Shown: in pieces, positions 53,954 to 63,021 of the stretch
Layout of the letters: each line of letters begins with the position of its first letter
Position numbering within the stretch: the stretch's first letter is position 1
Assembly: GCA_029550925.1 (NCBI GenBank)
Contig: JAKPGL010000035.1
Span: 16,116-80,115, forward strand
DNA: 64,000 nucleotides
Direction: 5' to 3'
Source: Planctomycetota bacterium
GTDB taxonomy: Bacteria > Planctomycetota > Planctomycetia > Pirellulales > Thermoguttaceae
Notes under the pieces: generated by a model
Seen by the model: only the letters and a program-made list of their open reading frames with translations
Told to the model about the DNA's origin: nothing
The model's database searches: none
Made by a program: the position numbers and the translations under genes

Positions 53954-54994
53954 TCAGCGAGTCCTTTCTAGTACATAGCGGGCCAGGGCCTGGAGTCGGC
54001 AGGCCCGATCGCCCATTGGCGAAACGGCCTCGACCGCCTCGTCCGCTAGGCGTTGGGCGCGCCGCAGGCTTTCCTCCTGGCCCAAAAGGCCCGGGAAGGT
54101 CAGTTTCCCTTGGGCGGCGTCTTTGCGAAGGCGTTTACCCACCTGCGATTCCTCCCCCCGAACATCCAAAAGGTCATCCACAATTTGAAAGGCCAAGCCA
54201 AGGGCTTGGCCGTAGTCGGCCAACATCTGCTCTTCCGCAGCCGAGGCCCCTGCCGCCAAGGCCCCCAACCGTAACGAGGCCAAGATCATCGCCCCGGTTT
54301 TCCGCCGATGAATCGATTCCAAGTACTCTACGGCAGAAAGGGGGTTCCCTTTTCTCCCCGTTATAGTATTTACGTGGGGGGAAGCGGATGGGGTCTCTCT
54401 CCCGGTGGGGTGGGACCGGCAGTCTGTGGAAGCACTCTCCGACGCCTCTTCCCCAAAAGAATTATTTTCGTAGAACACTTTAGAGGGAAGGGAAGGATGC
54501 TTTTGGGCTACCAGATCGTCAACCTGTCCGCCGACAAGCCCGGCTCGGCCAGCCGCCTCGGCCAATACCGTACAACAGAGAGCCGCCCTTTCAGGAGGGC
54601 TAATTCCCTTCGCCAAGGTCTCAAAGGCCAACGTGAGCAGCGCATCCCCGGCCAAAATGGCCAGGGCATCTCCGAAGACTTTATGGCAAGTAGGCCGACC
54701 GCGGCGCAGATCGTCGTTATCCATCGCCGGGAGGTCGTCATGGACCAGGGAATAGGCATGGACCATTTCCACGGCGCAGGCGGCGGGCATGGCCCGTTGG
54801 GGTTCGCCGCCGCAGGCTTCGGCGGCCAACAGGACCAGCATCGGTCGAAGGCGTTTGCCAGGGCCTAGCAGGGCATAATGCATCGCCTCGTGCAGTATTT
54901 CCGGGCAGCCAGACGCCCCGGCCACCGCCTGTTCTAGGGCAGCCTCGATCCTCGGGCCCCACTGCCGAGCGAATTGTTCAAAGGTTTCTTTCAT
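53954..54994 (-). CDS. ispA: Polyprenyl diphosphate synthase (farnesyl/geranylgeranyl type)
   Basis: Makes short-chain prenyl diphosphates from DMAPP and IPP. The two aspartate-rich motifs are clear: DDLPAMDNDD and VDDLLDVRG; IHRRKTGAMI and GKRLRPMLVLLAAEA are also typical. The 346-residue protein carries an insert of about 45-50 residues between GGQVDDL and LESIHRRKTG, rich in Ser, Glu, Thr and Pro, where homologs usually have about 15-20 residues. The insert keeps the frame. It lies between xseB and dxs, the usual arrangement. Confidence 0.94.
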   Translation of the reverse strand: MKETFEQFARQWGPRIEAALEQAVAGASGCPEILHEAMHYALLGPGKRLRPMLVLLAAEACGGEPQRAMPAACAVEMVHAYSLVHDDLPAMDNDDLRRGRPTCHKVFGDALAILAGDALLTLAFETLAKGISPPERAALCCTVLAEAAGRAGLVGGQVDDLVAQKHPSLPSKVFYENNSFGEEASESASTDCRSHPTGRETPSASPHVNTITGRKGNPLSAVEYLESIHRRKTGAMILASLRLGALAAGASAAEEQMLADYGQALGLAFQIVDDLLDVRGEESQVGKRLRKDAAQGKLTFPGLLGQEESLRRAQRLADEAVEAVSPMGDRACRLQALARYVLERTR

Positions 54995-55064
54995 CCGGTA
55001 AAACCCTCAGTGGGGGACAACCCGCTCATTGGCCGCTCACTGGCGTGGGCGGCTCATTTCCATT

Positions 55065-55514
55065 CTAAAACAAGCCGCCAGAACCTGGAAGGGAATCCTC
55101 TTCCCCTTTGGAGGGGGTAGAGGACGAATGGCGTGCGGTCCGGCGTAAGTCTCGACTCTGGGCCTTTTCTTCCAACGACAGGGGCCGATCGTCAAACGGC
55201 TGGACGATCGGATTGCCTTGGGCGTCCACGCCGCTGAGCATTTCAATCCGCCGCTCGGCCTTTTCGAGCAATTGGTAGCAATGACGCAGGAGCCGAACGC
55301 CTTCTTCGTACTGGGCCAACGACTCGTCCAAACTCGGTTGTCCTTCTTCCAGGACTCGAACAATCGCCTCCAACCGGCCCAAAGCCTCCTCCAAACCCAA
55401 CGGGAGAACTTCCGACTTGGAAGCAGACTTCTCGGCAGAATCTTTTGCCGGCTGGGAAGAAAGGGGACTCTGTTCCTGCGGCAAACCGTTGGGCAATTCG
55501 TTAGGAGAGTTCAT
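55065..55514 (-). CDS. xseB: Exodeoxyribonuclease VII small subunit
   Basis: The core coiled helices are seen in LGLEEALGRLEAIVRVLEEGQPSLDESLAQYEEGVRLLRHCYQLLEKAERRIEML, the XseB signature. At 149 residues it is longer than the usual 75-85 because of a Ser/Glu-rich N-terminal tail and a C-terminal extension. The large subunit gene xseA is not adjacent. Start follows AAAGGA. Confidence 0.92.
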   Translation of the reverse strand: MNSPNELPNGLPQEQSPLSSQPAKDSAEKSASKSEVLPLGLEEALGRLEAIVRVLEEGQPSLDESLAQYEEGVRLLRHCYQLLEKAERRIEMLSGVDAQGNPIVQPFDDRPLSLEEKAQSRDLRRTARHSSSTPSKGEEDSLPGSGGLF

Positions 55515-55663
55515 AGGAGGAGGTTCCTTTCAGAAATCCTTTCAAGAGGCGTCCTCGGAGACATGGTTTTGCCGGGCGTCTGCGTTCCGGAGATTCCCTT
55601 AATCGCCGGAGGCCATAACGAATCCACAGATACTCAATCCACGGAAAAGCCTGAACCAGTTTG

Positions 55664-57214
55664 CTATTCCCATTCAATGGTGGCGGGGGGTTTGGAGCTA
55701 ATGTCATAGGCCACCCGGTTGACATGGGGGACTTCGTTGATGATCCGGGTGGAGATACGGGCCAACAGATCGTACGGCAATCGGCACCAGTCGGCCGTCA
55801 TAAAGTCTTCGGTCTGAATGGCCCGGATGGCCAGCACATTTTCATAGGTTCGGGCGTCGCCCATGACGCCGACGCTCCGCACCGGCAGCAGCACGGCAAA
55901 GGCCTGGGAGATTTGCCGATAGAGGCCGGCCGCCTTGATCTCTTCGATCAGGATGGCGTCGGCGGCCCGGAGGGTTTCCAGGCGCTCTTTGGTAACCTCG
56001 CCCACACAGCGGACCGCTAACCCCGGCCCCGGAAACGGATGCCGCCACACGATCTCTTCCGGCAGCCCCAACTGGAGCCCGAGTTTGCGGACCTCGTCTT
56101 TGAAGAGGTTCCGCAGCGGTTCGATAAGCTCGAACGAGAGGTCTTCGGGCAATCCGCCGACGTTGTGGTGGAGTTTGATCGTAGCGGCTGGGCCGTCCGG
56201 CGAACCGCCGCTTTCGATCACATCCGGATAAAGGGTGCCTTGGGCCAGGAACCGGGCGCCGGCGATTTTGGCCGCCTCGTCGGCGAAACATTCAATGAAC
56301 GTATGCCCAATCCGTCGGCGTTTTTCCTGCGGATCGGTAACGCCGGCCAGGGCGGCCAAAAACCGGTCCTCCGCCTGCACCACGTGCAAGTCCGTGCGGA
56401 AGTGGTTGGTAAACTCTCGGATTACCGAGCCGGCCTCGTTTTTCCGCAATAGTCCGTTATCGACCAAAATGCACGATACTTGCTCTCCGACCGCTTCGAC
56501 CAGCAGGGCGGCCACCACCGACGAATCCACCCCGCCCGATAGCCCGCAGATGACGCGATCTTGGCCGATCCGCTCTCGAAGTTCTTCGACCGTCTGGCGG
56601 GCGAAATCGCCCATTTGCCAGGTTCCGCGGCAGCCGCATATCTTTTTCAAAAAGTTGCCCAAAATCGTCGCCCCGGCCGGCGTATGGGTAACCTCCGGAT
56701 GAAATTGCAGACCGAACAGCGGCAACTGCCGATGCTGAACCGCCGCCGCCGGACAGGTCTCCGTAACCGCCAGGGCCAGAAAATCTTCGGAGACGGTCTG
56801 CACCTGGTCGCCGTGGCTCATCCAGACCTGCATCGGATTGGGCGTATTTTCCCAGAGTTCCGAAGGGGCGATTTGCCGACACTCGGCTGGTCCGTATTCT
56901 CGCGCCGGCGTGCTTTCCACTCGGCCGCCCAACAGATCGCACATCAATTGCATTCCGTAGCAGATGCCCAGAACCGGAACGCCAAGACGCAACAGTTCCG
57001 GGTCGCACCGCGGGGCGTTCGGGGCATAGACGCTGGCCGGACCGCCCGACAGGATCAGGCCCTTCGGCCTTAACTGGCGAACCCGTTCGGGCCGAATGTC
57101 GTACCGAACGATCTCGCAATAGACCTGATGTTCACGCACCCGACGGGCGATCAGTTGCGCATATTGCGAACCGAAATCCAAAACGAGTATCTTTTCTTCC
57201 GCTGCTCGGATCAT
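55664..57214 (-). CDS. guaA: GMP synthase (glutamine-hydrolysing)
   Basis: Converts XMP to GMP. The class I amidotransferase domain has [16 protein letters not shown], the nucleophile elbow GICYGMQLM and [10 protein letters not shown]. The ATP-pyrophosphatase domain has [20 protein letters not shown], and the C-terminal dimerisation domain has [16 protein letters not shown] and ends [13 protein letters not shown]. 516 residues, complete. The ATG overlaps the stop of the upstream HEAT protein gene by 4 bases. Confidence 0.97.
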   Translation of the reverse strand: MIRAAEEKILVLDFGSQYAQLIARRVREHQVYCEIVRYDIRPERVRQLRPKGLILSGGPASVYAPNAPRCDPELLRLGVPVLGICYGMQLMCDLLGGRVESTPAREYGPAECRQIAPSELWENTPNPMQVWMSHGDQVQTVSEDFLALAVTETCPAAAVQHRQLPLFGLQFHPEVTHTPAGATILGNFLKKICGCRGTWQMGDFARQTVEELRERIGQDRVICGLSGGVDSSVVAALLVEAVGEQVSCILVDNGLLRKNEAGSVIREFTNHFRTDLHVVQAEDRFLAALAGVTDPQEKRRRIGHTFIECFADEAAKIAGARFLAQGTLYPDVIESGGSPDGPAATIKLHHNVGGLPEDLSFELIEPLRNLFKDEVRKLGLQLGLPEEIVWRHPFPGPGLAVRCVGEVTKERLETLRAADAILIEEIKAAGLYRQISQAFAVLLPVRSVGVMGDARTYENVLAIRAIQTEDFMTADWCRLPYDLLARISTRIINEVPHVNRVAYDISSKPPATIEWE

Positions 57215-58950
57215 GGAATTACGCCGAAAACTTCGACTTCCGTGTAGTGGTTTTTGTCGTCGATATGGTTGCCCCGGCTCCAGAGACGCACATATCGGCC
57301 CTGCACGCCGCGGACGTCGATCAATCTGCCTTCCGAGGTTTCGACGTAGCCTTTGTCCGCACCGGCGCCCAAACCGGTGGTGTTATCGTGGTCGTTGTTG
57401 AAGATGGTCTCAGCGACCAGGAAATCCGGATCGTCGCTCACCTGCACGATAACATCCCGATAGACGCGGGCCTCTGCGTGATTGTGCCAAAGCAAGATGG
57501 CGTACAGGGTGGCCCGTTGGCCCAGGTCGATCTGCACCCACTCGCTTCCAGGTCGAAGCTCCAGGATGGCAAAGTCGGACGCCTCTTTTTGCCCGTCCGT
57601 CACATAGTCCACTTCGCCGGCCGTCGGGGCCGGATCGCTGCTACGCACCGGTTTGCCCAGGGCAAGGTTCCGAGTGCCTTCGGGGGCCAAAAACGGCGGT
57701 CTGGGTTTGCCCAACGGCTTTTCCACGTTCGGCTCCTTCAGCGGCACCGGCGTTCCCCGAAACGCCGGCGCAGGCAACACCAAGGGAATCGGCGCCAGTT
57801 TGGCGGCCTTGCCGGGCGATGAAGAACCCTCTGGAGTTTGGGCGGCTTTGAGCGCTTGGCGAGCTTTCGCCTCTAACGCCTGAAGCCGATCCGGCGATTT
57901 CCCGGTTAGCCGAACCAAGGCCCGCTCCGCCAAGATTTGATGCCGTAAAGACTCGCTCTGGGCCAACCGCTCCAGATGCGGCACTGCCGCCTTGTCGTTC
58001 AAGCTGCAAAGGAGCCGAACCGCTTCGTCCCGAACCGCCTCCGCAGGGGCTTCCAGATGAGCTGCCAACGCGTCGATCGTTTTGGGGCCGCCGGCTCGAA
58101 CCAGCACACGCAAAAGGGCCTGTCGGCTCTCTGGCTCGGCTTTGGACAGCCCGGCCAGGACCGCCGGGACACACTTCTCACGTTCGCGGCTTGCCAGGGT
58201 CAACAGGGCCAGTTCTGCTTGTAGGCGTTCGGCTGGGTTGCGAGCTTGGCAAAGGGCCTGCACCAAGGCTTCGGTATGCGACTGGTCGGCCAATTGTCGC
58301 AACGCCGCCAACGCCGCACATCGAACCGATGTATCTTCGTCTAAGGCGAACGGCAGAATTTCAGGCACGGCCTGGCGGGCATTTCGGGCCGCCAAAACCC
58401 CCAACAAGACCGCTCGCAACGGCGGGGCCCCTTCTTTGACCAACTTCAACACGACGGGGTTGACCTCTTCGCTCCGCAGTCGGCGCAGGGCCAGTAGAGC
58501 CGCTTGTTTTTCCCGATCTGCGCCGGCGACAGCCTTCTCGGCCAGCATCGGCACATCTTCCACCCCGCCCAGAGCCCCGAGGGCCTTCAGAGCCGCCGCA
58601 CGAACTGCTTCGTCTTTACTGGCGACCATTTTCACCACGGCAGGTCGAGCCGCCGGATCGCCCCGGTCGCCCAACGCCTCCAAAAGCCCGGCCTGCACTT
58701 CGGGAGCCAGTTCTGGCAACATGGCGGCAAACTTCTCCGTGGCCGCCCGACCAGGAACCTCTTCCCGAATCTGCTGCAACCCCAGGGCGCGCATGTCCCG
58801 GTCTGCATCCTCCAACAGACCCCGAATGGTCTGAAGCACCGCCGCATCTGGTTCCGCTTCGGCCGCATTCGCCGCACCGGACGCCAGTCCTAAAACCACA
58901 ACCGCCTGGAATACCTTTCGAGCGACTTCTAACCAGTATTTTCCGAACAA
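57211..58950 (-). CDS. Secreted HEAT-repeat protein with discoidin (F5/8 type C) domain
   Basis: The gene starts at TTG, preceded by GGAGG at 7 bases; an N-terminal hydrophobic segment ([17 protein letters not shown]) suggests export. From about residue 45 to 370 it is made of HEAT-like helical repeats (for example [20 protein letters not shown]). A Pro-rich linker leads to a discoidin-like domain (about 440-579): [57 protein letters not shown]. Such domains bind carbohydrate or protein surfaces. It overlaps guaA by 4 bases, an odd pairing with a housekeeping gene. Confidence 0.75.
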   Translation of the reverse strand: MFGKYWLEVARKVFQAVVVLGLASGAANAAEAEPDAAVLQTIRGLLEDADRDMRALGLQQIREEVPGRAATEKFAAMLPELAPEVQAGLLEALGDRGDPAARPAVVKMVASKDEAVRAAALKALGALGGVEDVPMLAEKAVAGADREKQAALLALRRLRSEEVNPVVLKLVKEGAPPLRAVLLGVLAARNARQAVPEILPFALDEDTSVRCAALAALRQLADQSHTEALVQALCQARNPAERLQAELALLTLASREREKCVPAVLAGLSKAEPESRQALLRVLVRAGGPKTIDALAAHLEAPAEAVRDEAVRLLCSLNDKAAVPHLERLAQSESLRHQILAERALVRLTGKSPDRLQALEAKARQALKAAQTPEGSSSPGKAAKLAPIPLVLPAPAFRGTPVPLKEPNVEKPLGKPRPPFLAPEGTRNLALGKPVRSSDPAPTAGEVDYVTDGQKEASDFAILELRPGSEWVQIDLGQRATLYAILLWHNHAEARVYRDVIVQVSDDPDFLVAETIFNNDHDNTTGLGAGADKGYVETSEGRLIDVRGVQGRYVRLWSRGNHIDDKNHYTEVEVFGVIP

Positions 58951-59248
58951 CGCAAGGCCTCCCTATAAAAACAAAGGAAAGAAACAATCAATTATATCTC
59001 TTTTGGGATCGCCGATAAAAGGGGGCGATTCCCGGCCTTCTGGTTCTCTCTCCGTATATCAGCCGACGGCAGAAAATAGTTAGGGCAACCGAAAGGGTTG
59101 CCCTAACCAAAAAATTGCCTACCGCCCGAAAGCCTCCCGAAGCCGAGAGGAAGCTGGTCCTCTGGTCCCCTTCGGTTTTTGGGCGCCGCCGCAGAAGACG
59201 CCTCTGAAGACCGGAAGACCCAGGGATCGAATTTTTCGACGGGAGGAA
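58951..59248. other. Intergenic region containing terminator
   Basis: This 298-base gap between the two HEAT-type genes holds the hairpin described separately at 59071-59107. The rest shows no gene. Confidence 0.45.
59071..59107 (-). terminator. Intrinsic terminator after the HEAT-repeat gene
   Basis: A perfect 12-base-pair stem (GTTAGGGCAACC at 59079-59090 and GGTTGCCCTAAC at 59096-59107) with a 5-base loop is followed on the minus strand by TATTTTCT. It lies about 140 bases after the upstream gene's stop, so it likely ends that transcript. Confidence 0.7.
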
Positions 59249-60070
59249 TTATTTCTTTTCTTCGCTCTTTTCCTTTTTGCCCGCCAGGGCCAACATGCCC
59301 CGGGTGGCGGCCAATTTGACGTGCTTGATTTCCGATTTCGCGAGAAGTTTATACAGGGCCATCGCCTCGGCCTTGTTCCCGGCGGCAGCCAACCGCTCGG
59401 CGCAGACCAAGCAGGCGTCCGCGGCGGCCAGTTGCAATTTTTCCGGCGCCTTGGCTTGGAACTCCGTTAGCGCCTTGGCCGATTCCACCGTGCCGATCGC
59501 CCCCAGCGACGCTGCCGCCGCTGCGGCAATCTCCGCATCCTGATCGGCCAACAGGGCTTTCAAAGCCTCGACGCTTTTGGCGTCCCGCCGCACCCCCAGC
59601 GAATTGATCACGCCCACTTTCACTTTGCCGGTGGTTTTCGGCAGGGCCTCGCGCAGGGCGGCTACTGCCTCTTCGTCCGGAATCCGTTCCAGGGCGTATC
59701 GGGCCATGTGGGAAAGTTTCTCATCGGTGAGCAGTTCCGCCACCGCCGGCACACACCCGGCAGAACCGATCAGGCTGAGTTGCCGACAAATGAAATCCTT
59801 GGCCGCCTGGGAAACGTTTCCTTTCAAAGCCGCTACCAGACGCATTTCGAGGCTCTTTTTGGCCGCTGTGTCTTTGTGGGAGGCTACGATCGCCTCGTCG
59901 ATCGGTTTGAGCACGCTGCGGTCGGTCCCCCAATCGTAGGTTTTCAGGGCCTCGAAGGCCTTGTCCAGTTTTTCATCCGCCGCCGCGGCGGTCGATCCAA
60001 CCACCAGCCACAAATTGATCACAAAAGAAGACAACAGAAGTCCCGTCACCTTTTTTGCAATGCTCAGCAT
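59249..60070 (-). CDS. Secreted HEAT-repeat protein
   Basis: A 273-residue protein with a signal peptide (LLLSSFVINLWLVVGSTAAAADE) followed by helical repeats similar in style to the larger HEAT protein (VPAVAELLTDEKLSHMARYALERIPDEEAVAALREAL; EALKALLADQDAEIAAAAAASLGAIG). It ends in a Lys/Glu tail. HEAT-repeat scaffolds bind proteins; the partner is unknown. The start follows AAAGGAG. It is followed by a terminator, so it appears to form its own transcript. Confidence 0.7.
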   Translation of the reverse strand: MLSIAKKVTGLLLSSFVINLWLVVGSTAAAADEKLDKAFEALKTYDWGTDRSVLKPIDEAIVASHKDTAAKKSLEMRLVAALKGNVSQAAKDFICRQLSLIGSAGCVPAVAELLTDEKLSHMARYALERIPDEEAVAALREALPKTTGKVKVGVINSLGVRRDAKSVEALKALLADQDAEIAAAAAASLGAIGTVESAKALTEFQAKAPEKLQLAAADACLVCAERLAAAGNKAEAMALYKLLAKSEIKHVKLAATRGMLALAGKKEKSEEKK

Positions 60071-60228
60071 GCTAGGCTCCTTTCTCGTACAAGGTTTTGC
60101 CGCTCGGACTTTACGGTACCCGGTGTTTTTGCTTCAGAAATCCGTTTTGCTTTTCCTTCTATTCAACCCAAAAGATAGCCCCGTTGCAAGCTACCTATAA
60201 GAAAAAGTTTTTGGCGTCAGAACCGAAG

Positions 60229-61494
60229 TTAAATCAGGCTCCAAGGCGGGCGATAGGCCCTCGAAAGGAGCCGGTCTGCCTCCGGATCGTTGACGAACCG
60301 TTCATTGGCCGGGTCCCAACGCAGGCTTCGGCGCAGTTGCAAGCAGATGTTGGCTATCTGGCAGGCCGAATTGGCCCGATGGGCGCCTTCGGCCGGGGCG
60401 GCCGGTTTCTGGCGGGTCTTCACGCAGTCCAGGAAATTCCGTACATGATTGGCCTGCGGATAGCCTTTGCCGAACCGCCGATCCGCCAAGAGCGACTGGG
60501 GCTTGGCCTCCACGTTGCCGTCGTCATCTGCATAGACTTGGCCTTCCGTGCCGACGAACCGCACGTGCAGGGGCCACTTGCCCGGCTCGAAGAAAAGCCG
60601 CACTCCATTGGCATAATGGCCGATCACTGTCCCCTCGGCCAATTCAAACTCGACCGGGCCGGTCCCATCGGCGTCGTTGGCCCACTGGCAGAGGTCCGCG
60701 GTATGGCTGCCCCATTCGGTCAGCATACCGCCGGCGAAATCCCGATGGGCCATCCAGAAACCACGCTGCACATACTTGGGGTTAAATGGCCGCCACGGCG
60801 CCGGGCCCAGCCACATGTCCCAATCCAGAACGTCCTTGGGCGGTTCCGGTTCCGGCGGAAGTGTCATCTCATGGTGCCCATGCGGGAACCACTCGGCCGG
60901 GGCCATTTCCGCATAGAGCGTCTTCAATTGGCCGAGTTTGCCCGTGCGGGCCAACTGCACCGCCCAAGCAAACCGATCCACCGTGCGGCGCTGCGTGCCG
61001 CACTGGAAAATCCGCCCATACCGCTCCACCGCCGTGCACAAGGCCCGCCCCTCCGCCACCACCACGGACATCGGCTTTTCGCAGTAGATATCCTTGCCGG
61101 CCTTGGCGGCCAGGATAGTGGCCATCGTATGCCAATTATCGCCGGTGGCAATCAGTACGGCGTCAATATCCGTCCTGGCCAAAAGCTCCCGAAGGTCCCG
61201 ATAGGCGGCGCAGTCTTGGTTACCGTAGTATTTATCCACGGCGGCCTTGGCTCGTTTGCGGTTGGTTGCCTGCACATCGCAAATGGCCGCCATCTGGACA
61301 TCCGGATTGCCCAGGAAGTTTTGCATGTCGTCCATGCCCCGGCTGCCGCAACCGATCGTCCCCATGACGATCCGCTCGCTCGGCGCCGGTCGGCCTCCCA
61401 TCCCCAGGGCCGTTGCCGGCACAATCGCCGGCGCGGCTATGACCCCAAGCACCTGCTGACAAAAAGTTCGTCGCGTTACCCAGTTCGTGTGCAT
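60229..61494 (-). CDS. Tat-exported Gfo/Idh/MocA-family oxidoreductase
   Basis: The N-terminus WVTRRTFCQQVLGVIAAPAIVPATALG resembles a twin-arginine signal. The Rossmann part has MGTIGCGSRGMDDMQ and ICDVQATNRKRAK; the catalytic region shows TGDNWHTMATILAAKAGKDIYCEKPMS with the conserved EKP. 421 residues. Family members oxidise or reduce sugars and cyclitols with NAD(P); exported versions are abundant in planctomycetes. Start follows AGGGA. It is a paralog of the two genes after it, all on the minus strand. Confidence 0.85.
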   Translation of the reverse strand: MHTNWVTRRTFCQQVLGVIAAPAIVPATALGMGGRPAPSERIVMGTIGCGSRGMDDMQNFLGNPDVQMAAICDVQATNRKRAKAAVDKYYGNQDCAAYRDLRELLARTDIDAVLIATGDNWHTMATILAAKAGKDIYCEKPMSVVVAEGRALCTAVERYGRIFQCGTQRRTVDRFAWAVQLARTGKLGQLKTLYAEMAPAEWFPHGHHEMTLPPEPEPPKDVLDWDMWLGPAPWRPFNPKYVQRGFWMAHRDFAGGMLTEWGSHTADLCQWANDADGTGPVEFELAEGTVIGHYANGVRLFFEPGKWPLHVRFVGTEGQVYADDDGNVEAKPQSLLADRRFGKGYPQANHVRNFLDCVKTRQKPAAPAEGAHRANSACQIANICLQLRRSLRWDPANERFVNDPEADRLLSRAYRPPWSLI

Positions 61495-61563
61495 AACGAA
61501 GACTCCCTAAAAGAAGAGAACATCAGTTAAGGTGTACCTTTAGTCATTTCGAGTTGATACCTC

Positions 61564-62940
61564 TCATAACGTCCACGGTTGGCGCATGGCGCGGCAGCGC
61601 ATCTGGTTGGCCATAGGGTCGTCGATAAACTCTTCTTTATTGGGGTTCCAACGGAGTCGTCGGCCCAGCTCCATGGCGATATTGCCGATGTGGGCGATCG
61701 TGGAACATCGGTGGCCCACCTCGGCCGGGAAGTAAGGGTCCCGGCGGGTTTTCACACAATCCAGGAAGTTTCGGTGTTCACCGGGGCCGACTTCCAGGTG
61801 GAGTTCGTTCGGCCCGATGGGTGTTTGCAGGATTTTCGGATCGCTGGCTTCCAGCGGTTGGCACCAGCCCTTGTTACCCACCCAGCCGTCGGTCCCCTCG
61901 AACCGAAGCCCTGTGCCGCCGCTATCCACATAAAGTTCCACGCCGCTGGCGTACCGATAGACCAGGTGGAATTCGTAGAAGACATCGTAGAGGCCGGTTT
62001 CATGGCGTCGGCCTGTGCCTTCGACTTCTACGGGGCCTGTGCGTTCGGTATCGTTGGCCAGTTGGACGGTATCCAATTGATGGGCGCCCCAGTCGGTGAG
62101 CGTGCCGCCGGAGTAATCCCGTTTCCCGCGCCAATGGAACATATGTAGCCCCTCCCGATATGGCGCCCACGGCGCCGGCCCCAGCCAAAGGTCCCAATCC
62201 AGACCTTCAGGCGCCGGTTTGGGTTCGGCACTGCCCGGCTGCGAAGGCCCGGCCGGCAATTGGACCCGGATCCGCTGCAACCGGCCGATCCGCCCGTTCC
62301 GCACCAGTTCCGCCATCCGGATATAGACCGGGATGGAGCGGTCTTCGGTCGAGGTTTGGAACACGGCGCCGTACCGGCGGACGGTATCGGCTAGTACCCT
62401 TCCTTCGGCGATGGTCAGCGTAGGCTTTTCACAGATCACGTCTTTGCCGGCCCGGATGGCCGCCACGGAAATAGGCACATGCCAATGGTCCGGAGTAGAA
62501 ATCATCACGGCATCGACGTCGCCTCGGCGGATCACCTCCCGCCAATCCTGGGTGCAAAGGCAGGTGAACGTTTCGCCGAGCCGTTGCCGACACACTTTCA
62601 GGGCTTCCTCAATTCGGGCACGATCGGGATCGCAGAGGGCAACGATTTGGGCGTCCGGCTGGCGGAGGAAACCTTGCAGGTTATGGCCGATGCCATGGCC
62701 GCCCAGACCGATCAGGCCGATGGTGATCCGATCGCCGGCCGATGGCTTCCCCTGGCCGCCTAGCGCCGTGGAAGTGAGAATGTACGGCGTCCTGCCCAGC
62801 GCCGCCGTCGTTCCCAGACCAGACGCCAAAAACCCCCGCCGGCTCACCGCCTGCCCCAACCGAATGGTTTGCTGAAACATTGCCGATTGCCGGCTCGGGA
62901 AGGCCGGTTTCCCAAGGCGATTTCCGCTCCCATGGTTCAT
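61564..62940 (-). CDS. Tat-exported Gfo/Idh/MocA-family oxidoreductase
   Basis: The start at 62940 follows GGAGGAG and gives a long N-terminus whose twin-arginine motif is SRRGFLASGLGTTAALG (residues 33-49). GLIGLGGHGIGHNLQ is the dinucleotide site; ISTPDHWHVPISVAAIRAGKDVICEKP is the family signature. The C-terminal half (PAPWAPYREG, GAHQLDTVQLAND) matches the family's second domain. 458 residues. The substrate is unknown; the neighbouring paralogs suggest related sugar or cyclitol steps. Confidence 0.86.
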   Translation of the reverse strand: MNHGSGNRLGKPAFPSRQSAMFQQTIRLGQAVSRRGFLASGLGTTAALGRTPYILTSTALGGQGKPSAGDRITIGLIGLGGHGIGHNLQGFLRQPDAQIVALCDPDRARIEEALKVCRQRLGETFTCLCTQDWREVIRRGDVDAVMISTPDHWHVPISVAAIRAGKDVICEKPTLTIAEGRVLADTVRRYGAVFQTSTEDRSIPVYIRMAELVRNGRIGRLQRIRVQLPAGPSQPGSAEPKPAPEGLDWDLWLGPAPWAPYREGLHMFHWRGKRDYSGGTLTDWGAHQLDTVQLANDTERTGPVEVEGTGRRHETGLYDVFYEFHLVYRYASGVELYVDSGGTGLRFEGTDGWVGNKGWCQPLEASDPKILQTPIGPNELHLEVGPGEHRNFLDCVKTRRDPYFPAEVGHRCSTIAHIGNIAMELGRRLRWNPNKEEFIDDPMANQMRCRAMRQPWTL

Positions 62941-63021
62941 GGCAGGTCTCCTCCGGAATTGTCCGGTTGAGAGGGGACTCGACGTCGCCGGGCCTCTTGG
63001 CCTGGCCAGGTGAGATTTTGT

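Noticed and set aside
60097..61530. Long plus-strand frame opposite a Gfo/Idh/MocA gene
   Set aside because: Composition and position indicate a shadow of the minus-strand oxidoreductase; no recognised motifs.
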